NCBI GenBank assembly: GCA_021824155.1
Contig: JAKALN010000007.1
Coordinates: 1 to 32,952 of the forward strand
Length of the DNA: 32,952 nucleotides
Direction: 5' to 3'
DNA from: a bacterium
Lineage (GTDB): Bacteria; Patescibacteriota; Microgenomatia; Levybacterales; UBA12049
The notes beneath the pieces were generated by a model that saw nothing but the letters and a program-made list of their open reading frames with translations, was not told the origin of the DNA and did no database searches. Positions 1 to 6,773 of this stretch are shown here, piece by piece (position 1 is the stretch's first letter; every line of letters begins with the position of its first letter). The translations under genes were made by a program, and so were the position numbers.

Positions 1-76
1 TAAAGAGGGCAACTGCGGTTACGTATAGAGAGGTAGAGACAGCATTTATCAATGCTTTTTTCTTAATCTCTTTCAT
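1..76 (-). CDS. N-terminus of an unidentified membrane protein (partial)
   Basis: An open frame starts with ATG at 76-74 and runs off the left edge after 25 codons. It opens with a lysine-rich stretch (MKEIKKKA) and then turns hydrophobic (SLYVTAVALF), as at the start of an N-terminal membrane anchor or signal sequence. A good extended -10 box (TGA followed by TATAAT, 88-83) lies 6 nt before the ATG, which supports this as a true start. Too little of the protein is visible to name it. Confidence 0.6.
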   Translation of the reverse strand, partial: MKEIKKKALINAVSTSLYVTAVALF

Positions 77-82
77 AACTTT

Positions 83-91
83 ATTATATCA
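83..91 (-). promoter_or_regulatory. Extended -10 promoter for the leftmost gene
   Basis: On the minus strand a consensus TATAAT (88-83) is preceded by TGA, giving an extended -10. There is no -35 at normal spacing; the closest is TTGAAA at about 20 nt. Transcription would begin about at the ATG (76), so the message should be leaderless. The rest of the interval from 77 to 200 shows no other clear feature. Confidence 0.55.
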
Positions 92-200
92 GCTAATTGC
101 AAGTAACATTTCAAGCTGAGCATACCGGTCTAGATCCATTATATCGTTATAGCAGTGTCTCTGGGTTGAAGCTAAGTAAGACAATATCTGAATATTTTAT

Positions 201-785
201 TTATGGCTTAATTTTAATACCGGATTTTTCCAAAAGAGGAATTATAATTTCCATTGGCAATCCATGAGTAAGACCCGTTAATGAACCATTAACTTTTGAA
301 ATTGTTGTTAATCCATATGTATTTGCAGGAGAGAATGCACCAGACCAGGTAAGCACAGGATATTTATTTATAACCTCGTCTATTTCTTCTTCGCTAAACT
401 TTCTTGTTGAAAAATCAACTACAATACACGTTGAATAATCAATACTATTTTGCTTATCTAAATAACAAACACCTGCATAAAGCTTAGAATTTTCATTTCC
501 GGATTCTTCTCGCAGCATTTGTTTTGCTTCTTCAATCGTTTGAGGTTTTTCATAAACTTTCCCGTTATGAACCGCAAAAGAATCTGCCGAAATAATTATT
601 CCCTTATGTTTTATAGCGACATTTTCAGCTTTTGCCCGAGCTATTTTTTCTGCCCTTTTTGCTAAATCACTATCTCTTATTAATTTTTCATCTATATTTG
701 CTGGAATAATTTCATAGGGAATATTTAATACATCCATTAACATTTTCCTATTGGCAGAGCCTGAAGCTAAAATAATTCTTTGCAT
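201..785 (-). CDS. maf: Maf-like nucleoside triphosphate pyrophosphatase
   Basis: The 194-residue protein matches the Maf/YhdE/YceF family, which hydrolyses non-canonical or modified nucleoside triphosphates to the monophosphate and pyrophosphate in the cytoplasm. The N-terminal ILASGSANRKMLM corresponds to the family's LASxSPRR substrate loop, although the usual Pro-Arg is replaced by Ala-Asn-Arg. ISADS with Asp68 corresponds to the catalytic Asp of the GADT motif, and KVYEKP to the following glycine/Lys-Pro segment. Length is typical (about 190-200). It stands alone on the minus strand behind the tRNA-Gln, with an AT-rich upstream region in which no single promoter stands out. Which Maf subtype it is (dTTP/UTP or m7GTP) cannot be told. 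Confidence 0.85.
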   Translation of the reverse strand: MQRIILASGSANRKMLMDVLNIPYEIIPANIDEKLIRDSDLAKRAEKIARAKAENVAIKHKGIIISADSFAVHNGKVYEKPQTIEEAKQMLREESGNENSKLYAGVCYLDKQNSIDYSTCIVVDFSTRKFSEEEIDEVINKYPVLTWSGAFSPANTYGLTTISKVNGSLTGLTHGLPMEIIIPLLEKSGIKIKP

Positions 786-827
786 TTTATTTAAAATTAT
801 TATTTATCAAAATCACGTTTTTATTTA

Positions 828-886
828 CTGCCGGACTTGTACCACAAGGGCACTAGGTACTTCGTACCGTCGGATTCGAAACAAAT
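828..886 (-). other. Degenerate duplicate of the tRNA-Gln 3' half
   Basis: The 12 bases at 828-839 (CTGCCGGACTTG) are identical to those at 996-1007, the acceptor and T-stem end of the neighbouring tRNA-Gln. About 34 nt later, GATTCGAA followed by a near copy of ACCAAG resumes the tRNA T-arm match. The intervening stretch holds two small perfect hairpins (CTTGT/ACAAG and GGTAC/GTACC). No matching 5' acceptor strand was found, so this is not a functional tRNA. It reads as a decayed duplication with an insertion. The remainder of the 786-996 gap is AT-rich with no convincing gene. Confidence 0.4.
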
Positions 887-996
887 CAAAATCTACGACG
901 CCAAATAAAAATTACAACATCATTTGCCTAATTATTGCGATAATTATGCATGGTTTTTGCACTCTATTATAAAATTTTTAGGAGGCAAAAATCAGC

Positions 997-1066
997 TGCC
1001 GGACTTGGATTCGAACCAAGATGAGCGGATTCAGAGTCCGCTATCCTACCATTAGATGATCCGGCA
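997..1066 (-). tRNA. tRNA-Gln (anticodon CTG)
   Basis: A 70-nt cloverleaf folds on the minus strand. It has a 7-bp acceptor stem (TGCCGGA with TCCGGCA), a 4-bp D stem with one G-T pair, and a GCGGA/TCCGC anticodon stem with loop CTCTGAA. A 4-nt variable loop and a T arm CTTGG-TTCGAAT-CCAAG follow. The anticodon CTG reads CAG (glutamine), and the U1-A72 end pair is typical of tRNA-Gln. CCA is not encoded (the next bases are GCT), so the terminus must be added by a CCA transferase such as the one at 9398-10771. Confidence 0.95.
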
Positions 1067-1102
1067 ATGTGTGTTTATTTTACTAAAATTCGAGGCAAAA
1101 AG

Positions 1103-1471
1103 CTATCTTAGAAGCTTCAAGATGTGGGGAACAAAGATAAGAACTCCGACAATAACCGAGCCCATTGCTGTTAAAAGCACCATACCGGCGGAAACGTCTT
1201 TTGCAATCTTTGCTTCTTTTCTGTGCTCATTTACCAAAAGATTAACAACTTCCTCAATCGCAGTATTTATCATTTCCGTACAAATGACCAAAAGTATCAT
1301 CACTCCCAAAATACCCATTTCAAATGCATTAACTTTTAGAATTATACTGGCGATAATAACTAAAATTGCAGCTAAAAAATGTATTCTGATATTCCTGTTA
1401 TATTTAAAAGCCAAATGTATGCCTTCAAGGGCATAGCCGAAAGATTTTAGCAAAGAATTTTGGTTAAACAT
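1103..1471 (-). CDS. dgkA: Diacylglycerol/undecaprenol kinase, DgkA family
   Basis: The 122-residue integral membrane protein has the DgkA architecture: an amphipathic N-terminus (about 1-30) then three transmembrane helices (about 31-47, 52-72, 98-117). The catalytic signature is present as E66-M-I-N69-T-A-I-E73-E74 followed by AKDVSAG at 90-96. In Gram-positive-type bacteria this family phosphorylates undecaprenol to the carrier undecaprenyl phosphate; in Proteobacteria it acts on diacylglycerol. The start ATG overlaps the end of the upstream PAP2-type gene by 8 bp, so the two are translationally coupled. A kinase next to a lipid phosphatase favours the polyprenol-recycling role, which is inference. 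It is the last gene of the gltX operon. Confidence 0.88.
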   Translation of the reverse strand: MFNQNSLLKSFGYALEGIHLAFKYNRNIRIHFLAAILVIIASIILKVNAFEMGILGVMILLVICTEMINTAIEEVVNLLVNEHRKEAKIAKDVSAGMVLLTAMGSVIVGVLIFVPHILKLLR

Positions 1472-2054
1472 GGATTATATACTTAAATATAACATAAATT
1501 GTTATCGTTAATAAAATCCCTAAAGAGGTTCCTATTATGGTTTCCTGTAATGTGTGATTTTTTGTTTTAATCCGGGACCATGCAAGCAAGGGAATTAGAA
1601 TAAAGCCTAGAATAAACAGTCTACCCTCAACCAGGACCAAAAATGTAAGAAGTGCCGAAATTGTAGCAAGATGGACGCTTGCTTTTATTACTCTATTTAC
1701 CAAATCTACCACAAACAACCCGACAACAATAGAAAGTGCTCCTATGTATAGGATTACAGGTCCGTGCAAAAAATAAAGTAAGGCTATGTAAATAATTGTT
1801 AAAATAATGGCAGAGGAAAAAAGCAGTGGACGCTGTGTACGCCTTGAAACATCCAGATCCGAAAAAAACCCTTTTTTAATTCCAAATAAGATAAAAAGGA
1901 AGAATAAAAAAACAAAAAACAACGATAAAAAAGTCCATATAATTGCTTCCATTAAATTTCCTCCTGTTTCAAAAACCAAAAAAAACGGAATAGGAATTAG
2001 AACAACAAGAGGATTAAACACTAATGAAATGATTTCGGCAAAAAACTTACTCAC
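1464..2054 (-). CDS. PAP2-superfamily membrane phosphatase
   Basis: This is a 196-residue, strongly hydrophobic protein with about five to six membrane helices. Degenerate but ordered PAP2 (type 2 phosphatidic acid phosphatase) motifs are visible: SRRTQRP ending at Pro76, then S126-V-H128 in place of the SGH motif, then S160-R161 with a downstream His167 matching SRx5H. Such enzymes dephosphorylate lipid phosphates or undecaprenyl pyrophosphate outside the membrane. Translation appears to start at a GTG (2054) overlapping the last codons of gltX by 8 bp, and its stop overlaps dgkA. Assignment to the superfamily is fairly secure from motif order and spacing; the exact substrate is not. Confidence 0.7.
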   Translation of the reverse strand: MSKFFAEIISLVFNPLVVLIPIPFFLVFETGGNLMEAIIWTFLSLFFVFLFFLFILFGIKKGFFSDLDVSRRTQRPLLFSSAIILTIIYIALLYFLHGPVILYIGALSIVVGLFVVDLVNRVIKASVHLATISALLTFLVLVEGRLFILGFILIPLLAWSRIKTKNHTLQETIIGTSLGILLTITIYVIFKYIIHV

Positions 2055-3288
2055 TTTTTAAATTTTTAATAAAAAATTCTTTTCCGTAAATTTGGTTAAG
2101 CTCCAAAATCCCAATTCCCTGTTCTTTACCGGTCATCAAAAAGTAGATTTCTTTAAAAGGTATATTATTTTCTTTGCTGAATGTCCTTATAGAATTCAAA
2201 AGATTTTCATCGTCCCATGTCTTTAAATTATTTAAAAACTCCAAAAGTTTTTTTGCATCTTCTTTCTCCCCGCTCGTCTTTTCCCTCGCCCCTACCTCAC
2301 TGAGTAAAGCTTTGAATTCAGAAAGTTTCTTCATTCTGGTGCTAGCCAAACCCACTATTAAGTCTATATGAGGATTATTATCAAAAAGTTGAATATCACT
2401 ATCACTGCTGTAAAATTCTTTTAGCCTATCTTTTAATTCATCAATATTTTTTTCCGCAAGAGTTCTGATCCATAATCCATTCAGCCAATCTAATTTTTTA
2501 ACGTCGAAAATAGGACTTGCAGTATTTATGTCCTCAAGTTTAAATAGTTTTATCATCTCATCAATGGAAAATTCTTCTTTATTCCCGCCAGGATTCCATC
2601 CCAAAAGCGCCATAAAATTCAAAAGGGCTTCGGGAAGATAACCTTCCGCTTTATAATCCAGAGCGGATTTCGCACCGTGTCTTTTGGAAAGTTTGGTTTT
2701 ATCTGGTCCTAAAATAACCGGAAGATGGGCAAATACAGGAGTTTTCCAACCGAAAACTTCGTATAAATACAAGTGTTTGGGAGTAGACGAAATCCATTCT
2801 TCGCCTCTTATTACATGGGTTATCTCCATTAAATGGTCATCAATAACGTTAGCCAAATGGTATGTAGGAAAACCGTCGGATTTTAATATTACGAATTCAT
2901 CAACATCTTTTCCTGCAAAAGAAATTTTCTTTTTGCCTACTTCATCTGTCCACTCGAATTTTTGATTTTCCGGAACTTTTATCCATACAGCTCCTTCTTT
3001 TTCGTGAGCAATTTTTTTATCCAAAAGTTGTTGAACATATTTTTTATACAATTTTAGCCTTTGCGATTGACGGACAACTTCTCCGTCATAATTTATTCCC
3101 AACCATTCCAAAATATCAAATATTGCTTCTTCCGCGCCCTCTGCGATCCTTTTTTGGTCTGTGTCTTCAATTCTTAGAATAAATTCACCTTTATTATGTC
3201 TGGCAAACAAAAAATTAAATAATGCCGTTCTTGTATTTCCTATATGAGGAATTCCCGTTGGACTCGGAGCAAACCTTACTCTTACCAT
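2047..3288 (-). CDS. gltX: Glutamyl-tRNA synthetase (shortened form)
   Basis: Class I synthetase charging tRNA-Glu with glutamate. FAPSPTGIPHIGN (HIGH-type motif at 15-18), RIEDTDQKR, the RGEEW/STPKH active-site segment (161-171) and the KLSKRHG (KMSKS) loop at 199-205 are all present. At 413 residues it is 50-70 shorter than usual. The missing part maps to the insertion after residue ~95, where other GluRSs carry a cysteine-rich zinc element; here the chain passes almost directly from KKIAHEKEG into the WIKVPE strand. If the genome lacks GlnRS, the enzyme would also mischarge tRNA-Gln for GatCAB, but this cannot be seen here. It leads the gltX-PAP2-dgkA operon from a promoter 8 nt upstream of its ATG. 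Confidence 0.95.
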   Translation of the reverse strand: MVRVRFAPSPTGIPHIGNTRTALFNFLFARHNKGEFILRIEDTDQKRIAEGAEEAIFDILEWLGINYDGEVVRQSQRLKLYKKYVQQLLDKKIAHEKEGAVWIKVPENQKFEWTDEVGKKKISFAGKDVDEFVILKSDGFPTYHLANVIDDHLMEITHVIRGEEWISSTPKHLYLYEVFGWKTPVFAHLPVILGPDKTKLSKRHGAKSALDYKAEGYLPEALLNFMALLGWNPGGNKEEFSIDEMIKLFKLEDINTASPIFDVKKLDWLNGLWIRTLAEKNIDELKDRLKEFYSSDSDIQLFDNNPHIDLIVGLASTRMKKLSEFKALLSEVGAREKTSGEKEDAKKLLEFLNNLKTWDDENLLNSIRTFSKENNIPFKEIYFLMTGKEQGIGILELNQIYGKEFFIKNLKSE

Positions 3289-3292
3289 ATGC

Positions 3293-3325
3293 TTGCATTG
3301 TACCGTAAAGTTTTCCTATACTCAA
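3293..3325. promoter_or_regulatory. Interlocked divergent promoters of gltX and the 3329 gene
   Basis: Minus strand: TTGAGT (3325-3320), 17-nt spacer, TACAAT (3302-3297), 8 nt before the gltX ATG. Plus strand: TTGCAT (3293-3298), 18-nt spacer, TATACT (3317-3322), 6 nt before the ATG at 3329. The two promoters occupy the same 33 bp, so polymerase can presumably use only one at a time. Both predict essentially leaderless messages, and neither gene has a Shine-Dalgarno sequence. Confidence 0.65.
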
Positions 3326-3328
3326 TAT

Positions 3329-4375
3329 ATGCTGACTTTAAGTCAAGCCACCTCCGAAACGAGAGCAATTCTAAAATGGGGCGGAGTAGTTATTTTACTG
3401 CTTTTTTTTGCGGTGGTATTATTCCGGCTTGGCTCTTATTTTAAAGATAAATTTTTTCCGACCCCGCCTCCTCCTCCAACCGTAACTTTTGGTAAACTTC
3501 CGGCAATCGTTTTTCCAAATAATTCAAGCGATAAAAATTTCAGTTATTCGCTAGACACTGTAAGCGGAACCCTACCTTTATTTCCCGACAGATTAAAAGT
3601 ATATAAAATGGTCTCCAATCCTCCCGACCTTTTAGCTCTTCAGAAAGCCAAAAGTAAGGTTGGAGCCGTAGGATTTACTTCAAATGAGCTTCCCGTCTCG
3701 AATCAAGTATATCAATGGAATGATAACGGACCATTAAATAGAACTATTACTATGAATATTTTTTCTTCGGACTTTAGCCTTTCTTCATCTTTTATTTCCG
3801 ATCCTATTGTTCAGTCGGCAGGTAATCTCCCCGACCCAAACGGAGCAATAAATGTTGCTCAAACTTTTCTTTCCACTATGGATTCTCTGCCCGATGATAT
3901 AGATAATTCCAAAACCCAAACATTTCTTTTTTCAATAAATAATAATACTCTTACATCCGCAACAAGCATCTCAAACGCTCAAGTTATCGAAGTTGACCTT
4001 TTTCAAAAAGACGTAGATAAACTTCCCATTTTTTATCCAAAGGCTGTCAATTCCACAATGACCCTGCTTATTGTTGCGGGACAGGACCAACCGCAAGTTG
4101 CTCAAATTAATTATTATCATCAAAGTATATCTAAAAATAATTCAACCTATCCCGTTAAAACCGCACAAGAAGCTTTTAACGAGTTAAAACAAGGTAAAGG
4201 TTATATAGCCTCATATTTTGGAACAAGCGATTATATATCCATTAAAAATATTTCTCTTGGCTATTATATTGGAGATAAAAAACAGGACTATTTAATGCCT
4301 ATTGCAGTTTTTGAAGGTAATGACGGTTTCTTTGCGTACGTCCCTCTTCTTAACGATGAATGGATAAATAAGTAA
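3329..4375 (+). CDS. Membrane-anchored extracytoplasmic protein, unknown function
   Basis: The 348-residue protein has a single N-terminal membrane helix (roughly residues 17-36 from the chosen start), then a proline-rich hinge (TPPPPPT), then a ~290-residue Ser/Thr/Asn-rich domain. This predicts an N-in, C-out anchored surface or periplasm-facing protein. I recognise no enzymatic motif. The open frame extends upstream to a TTG at 3293, but that codon overlaps the -35 box; the ATG at 3329 lies 6 nt past the -10 and is preferred. It is divergent from gltX, and its last 26 bp overlap the convergent D,D-carboxypeptidase gene. Its placement beside cell-wall genes hints at an envelope role, but function is unknown. 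Confidence 0.72.
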   Translation: MLTLSQATSETRAILKWGGVVILLLFFAVVLFRLGSYFKDKFFPTPPPPPTVTFGKLPAIVFPNNSSDKNFSYSLDTVSGTLPLFPDRLKVYKMVSNPPDLLALQKAKSKVGAVGFTSNELPVSNQVYQWNDNGPLNRTITMNIFSSDFSLSSSFISDPIVQSAGNLPDPNGAINVAQTFLSTMDSLPDDIDNSKTQTFLFSINNNTLTSATSISNAQVIEVDLFQKDVDKLPIFYPKAVNSTMTLLIVAGQDQPQVAQINYYHQSISKNNSTYPVKTAQEAFNELKQGKGYIASYFGTSDYISIKNISLGYYIGDKKQDYLMPIAVFEGNDGFFAYVPLLNDEWINK

Positions 4376-5285
4376 TGTTGCCGGAAACTAAATCTAAAAG
4401 TCTTTCTGTATCTAAAAATCTGTCATTGCTTAACATAACAACTAAGATAATAGTATGTCTGTTTTCTATCTTTGATGTAACTAATACCTCCCCCGCTTCC
4501 TCTGTGTAGCCTGTTTTTACTCCGTCAACGCCATCAGCCCCTAAAAGCTTATTAAGGTTATCCAAACTATAAACATTTACACCCGAAACATCGGTGATTG
4601 TTTTACTTTTTGTTGAAACTATTTTTGCAAATTCAGGGTTTTTTAAAGCAATTGATGCAAGTCGGGCCAGATCAACAGGGGTTGTATAATCCCCGTCATC
4701 CAAAAGCCCGGCCGGGTCCTGATAATGCGTGTTGAAAAGATTATATCTTTTTGTATTTTCATTCATTTTTTTAACAAATTCTTTTTCCCCTCCCGGATAA
4801 TTTTGGGCTATGGCTAAAGCAGCATCATTTGCCGAAGGCAATAGCATTGCATACAGTAAATTTTCAAAAGTCATCCTTTCTCCTTGCTGTAATCCCAATA
4901 TAGAACCGTCATTCGTTGCGGTCTTAACTGTTAAGATATCTCCAGGTTTAAAAACATCAAGAGCAGTAAGCGCAGTCATAATTTTAGTTGTTGATGCCGG
5001 AGAAAATCTAAGCTGTGGATTTTTGGAATATAAAACCGTTTTTGAATCGGCGTCCATCACAACCGCTCCTTCTGCAGATACTGCAGGTATAAATTCCGTT
5101 TTAAGTATAGGAAACTTAAGACTTGTTGAAATCGCTAAAGATGAAGGCAAAATTCGGTCCTTGTTTATTTTTACTTTTAAATAAACATCAAACAGCAATA
5201 GGACTAAAAGTGCAATTATAAGAATCGAAAATAATAAAGGTAAGTAGTATTTTTTAAAACTACTTAGTTTTGGAAAGTCTTTCAT
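4350..5285 (-). CDS. dacA: D-alanyl-D-alanine carboxypeptidase (PBP5-like, peptidase S11)
   Basis: A membrane-tethered serine peptidase that removes the terminal D-Ala from peptidoglycan stem peptides. Counting from the ATG at 5285 (311 residues), a transmembrane anchor lies at about 13-33. The three active-site motifs follow in order: STTK (S98-K101), SAN (S151-N153) and KTG (257-259). The DPAGL and TTPVDLARLA segments are also typical of S11 enzymes. There is no C-terminal amphipathic-anchor domain as in E. coli PBP5; anchoring is N-terminal instead. The frame can be extended 19 codons upstream, but the ATG at 5285 precedes the cytoplasmic basic stretch and overlaps aspS by only 26 bp. It is likely cotranscribed with aspS. 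Confidence 0.92.
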   Translation of the reverse strand: MKDFPKLSSFKKYYLPLLFSILIIALLVLLLFDVYLKVKINKDRILPSSLAISTSLKFPILKTEFIPAVSAEGAVVMDADSKTVLYSKNPQLRFSPASTTKIMTALTALDVFKPGDILTVKTATNDGSILGLQQGERMTFENLLYAMLLPSANDAALAIAQNYPGGEKEFVKKMNENTKRYNLFNTHYQDPAGLLDDGDYTTPVDLARLASIALKNPEFAKIVSTKSKTITDVSGVNVYSLDNLNKLLGADGVDGVKTGYTEEAGEVLVTSKIENRHTIILVVMLSNDRFLDTERLLDLVSGNITYLSIHR

Positions 5286-6615
5286 CAACCCTCTCCATAT
5301 CCCGCGGGAACATACTCGCCTCACGAATATTAGAAAGCTCAAGAATTTGCATTGTCATTCTCTCTGATCCGAAAGCAAAACCTCCTTCTGGGGGAACTCC
5401 ATAGGAAAAGGCTTCCAAAAACATACTTACTTTTTTGGGGTCCATTTTCCATTCCTTAACATGCTCCATCAGCTGGCCATAATCATTAATTCTTCTTCCC
5501 CCGGATAGCCACTCTATTCCCCGGCATAATAAATCCATACCTTCGTTATACTCGGGTTTCTCGGGATTAGGATAGACATAAAAAGGCTTATTTTTAGTGG
5601 GATAACCGTACACAAAAACAAAATCTGAGCCTGTTTCCTCTTTAATAATTGCGCATATCTCTTTTTCATCTTCGGGGTTTAAATCTTTTTCTTTCCTTAC
5701 GTCTCTTCCCGAATGCTTAAATATTTTCTCCTGGGCTTCCCGTAAACTTAGAGTCGGAGTTTTATCAATCATTTTCGGAAGTGTGGCATTATAAAATTTA
5801 AGTTCTTTCTCACATTCTTTTCCCACTCTTTGAAGTATAAAACGGACAGCTTCCTCCGCCACATCTTTAACGTCCGTCCACGAATCAATAAAAGCCATTT
5901 CTGCGTCCAAAGAGACAACTTCTGCCAAATGCCTTGTTGTAACGCTTGGCTCTGCCCTGAATATTTTATTTACCGAAAAAACACGCTCAAATGCAGACAT
6001 TACAATTTGCTTGTATAGCTGAGGACTTTGCGAAAGGTAAGCTTTATGTCCGAAATAATCCACCTGGAAAACGTCTGCCCCTCCTTCGGCAACTGCGGGA
6101 ACAATAGAGGGAGCCTGAAATTCAAAAAAACCTTCTTTTTTAAGGTACTCACGGAAGCTGTCAATTATTACAGCCTGGACTTTAAAAATAGCCTGAATTT
6201 TAGGATGCCTAAGCGTAAGGGCCCTGTGATCCAATAAAGTTGGAAGTTCGAGGGTTAGCTCGTTTCCCCCCATATCAAAAGGTAAAGTTTTGGCCCTTGC
6301 AAGGATTTCTATTCCGGTGGCTTCAAGCTCGACAGTACCGCTGACAATATCCTTATTTATTGCGTTTTCGGGTCTTTTATTTACTCTACCGACTATTGTA
6401 ACTGCATATTCGGGTTTTAATTCCAAAGCCTCTTTATAAGCCTTTTCCGAAAATTTGGAATTTACCACAACTTGAATAATCCCACTCCTATCCCTTATAT
6501 CGAGAAAAATAAGTTTACCGTGGTCTCTTCTTATTCTTACCCAACCTGCAATTTTAATTTCCTCTCCGATAAAATTTGAAGCTTCGGAGGATAATACCCT
6601 TTTCAAACCGGCCAT
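5260..6615 (-). CDS. aspS: Aspartyl-tRNA synthetase, archaeal/short type
   Basis: Class IIb synthetase attaching aspartate to tRNA. An N-terminal OB-fold anticodon-binding domain (about 18-105) precedes the catalytic core, with YLSQSPQLYKQ near 193-203, motif 2 FRAEP...TTRHLAE (219-231) and a motif 3 around FAFGSERM near the C-terminus. At 451 residues it lacks the ~100-residue GAD insertion of the usual ~590-residue bacterial AspRS and resembles the archaeal/eukaryal or Deinococcus AspRS2 form. GSDFVFVYGYP and the following PFY segment favour AspRS over AsnRS. Many such short bacterial forms are non-discriminating and also make Asp-tRNA-Asn for GatCAB; whether this one does depends on genes outside the window. 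Confidence 0.92.
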   Translation of the reverse strand: MAGLKRVLSSEASNFIGEEIKIAGWVRIRRDHGKLIFLDIRDRSGIIQVVVNSKFSEKAYKEALELKPEYAVTIVGRVNKRPENAINKDIVSGTVELEATGIEILARAKTLPFDMGGNELTLELPTLLDHRALTLRHPKIQAIFKVQAVIIDSFREYLKKEGFFEFQAPSIVPAVAEGGADVFQVDYFGHKAYLSQSPQLYKQIVMSAFERVFSVNKIFRAEPSVTTRHLAEVVSLDAEMAFIDSWTDVKDVAEEAVRFILQRVGKECEKELKFYNATLPKMIDKTPTLSLREAQEKIFKHSGRDVRKEKDLNPEDEKEICAIIKEETGSDFVFVYGYPTKNKPFYVYPNPEKPEYNEGMDLLCRGIEWLSGGRRINDYGQLMEHVKEWKMDPKKVSMFLEAFSYGVPPEGGFAFGSERMTMQILELSNIREASMFPRDMERVDERLSKTK

Positions 6616-6624
6616 AACCCATAC

Positions 6625-6675
6625 ATCATACCTAAAAATCCAAAACTTGACAAGAAGTCAGAATGGTGATAATAT
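6625..6675. promoter_or_regulatory. Back-to-back promoters of aspS and the repeat-protein gene
   Basis: Plus strand: consensus TTGACA (6647-6652), 17-nt spacer, extended -10 TGA-TAATAT (-10 at 6670-6675), the strongest-looking promoter in the window, with start expected near 6682. Minus strand: TTGTCA (6653-6648), 17-nt spacer, TATGAT (6630-6625), ending 9 nt before the aspS ATG. The two -35 boxes overlap in the near-palindrome CTTGACAAG. Confidence 0.7.
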
Positions 6676-6692
6676 TTAATTATCTTATAGTA

Positions 6693-6731
6693 ATGGCTTA
6701 TAGTTTCTTTACTTTAATAAATAAATATTAA
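6693..6731 (+). CDS. Putative 12-residue leader peptide
   Basis: ATG at 6693, about 11 nt beyond the predicted transcription start, opens a 12-codon frame reading MAYSFFTLINKY and stopping with TAA at 6729-6731. The stop lies only 2 nt before the 5' arm of the terminator hairpin at 6734. A ribosome on the last codons would therefore mask that arm. The peptide has two Phe and two Tyr codons. There is no Shine-Dalgarno, and an AT-rich leader can contain a short frame by chance, so the call rests on position only. Confidence 0.35.
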   Translation: MAYSFFTLINKY

Positions 6732-6733
6732 TT

Positions 6734-6773
6734 ATCCTTTAACCAGATAAAAATCTGACTAAAGGATTTTTTT
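6734..6773 (+). terminator. Terminator-like hairpin that also encloses the next gene's Shine-Dalgarno
   Basis: The 8-bp stem ATCCTTTA/TAAAGGAT is separated by symmetrical AC mismatches from an inner CAGAT/ATCTG stem with an AAAA loop, and is followed by seven T residues. This is the form of an intrinsic terminator. It ends directly at the ATG at 6774. Its 3' arm contains AAAGGA (6761-6766), complementary to the 16S tail and 7 nt before that ATG, so a folded hairpin would hide the ribosome site as well as stop transcription. It could work as an attenuator, or as the end of a ~90-nt small RNA starting near 6682. Confidence 0.65.

Noticed and set aside
828-900. A second, intron-containing tRNA
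   Set aside because: No 5' acceptor strand or anticodon arm can be found to pair with the 3' half.
751-972. 73-codon plus-strand frame covering the maf-tRNA gap
   Set aside because: It begins inside maf in antisense, spans the degenerate tRNA copy and has no ribosome site or recognisable domain.
1056-1436. 126-codon plus-strand open frame
   Set aside because: Antisense to dgkA and running into the tRNA-Gln gene; no promoter or family match.
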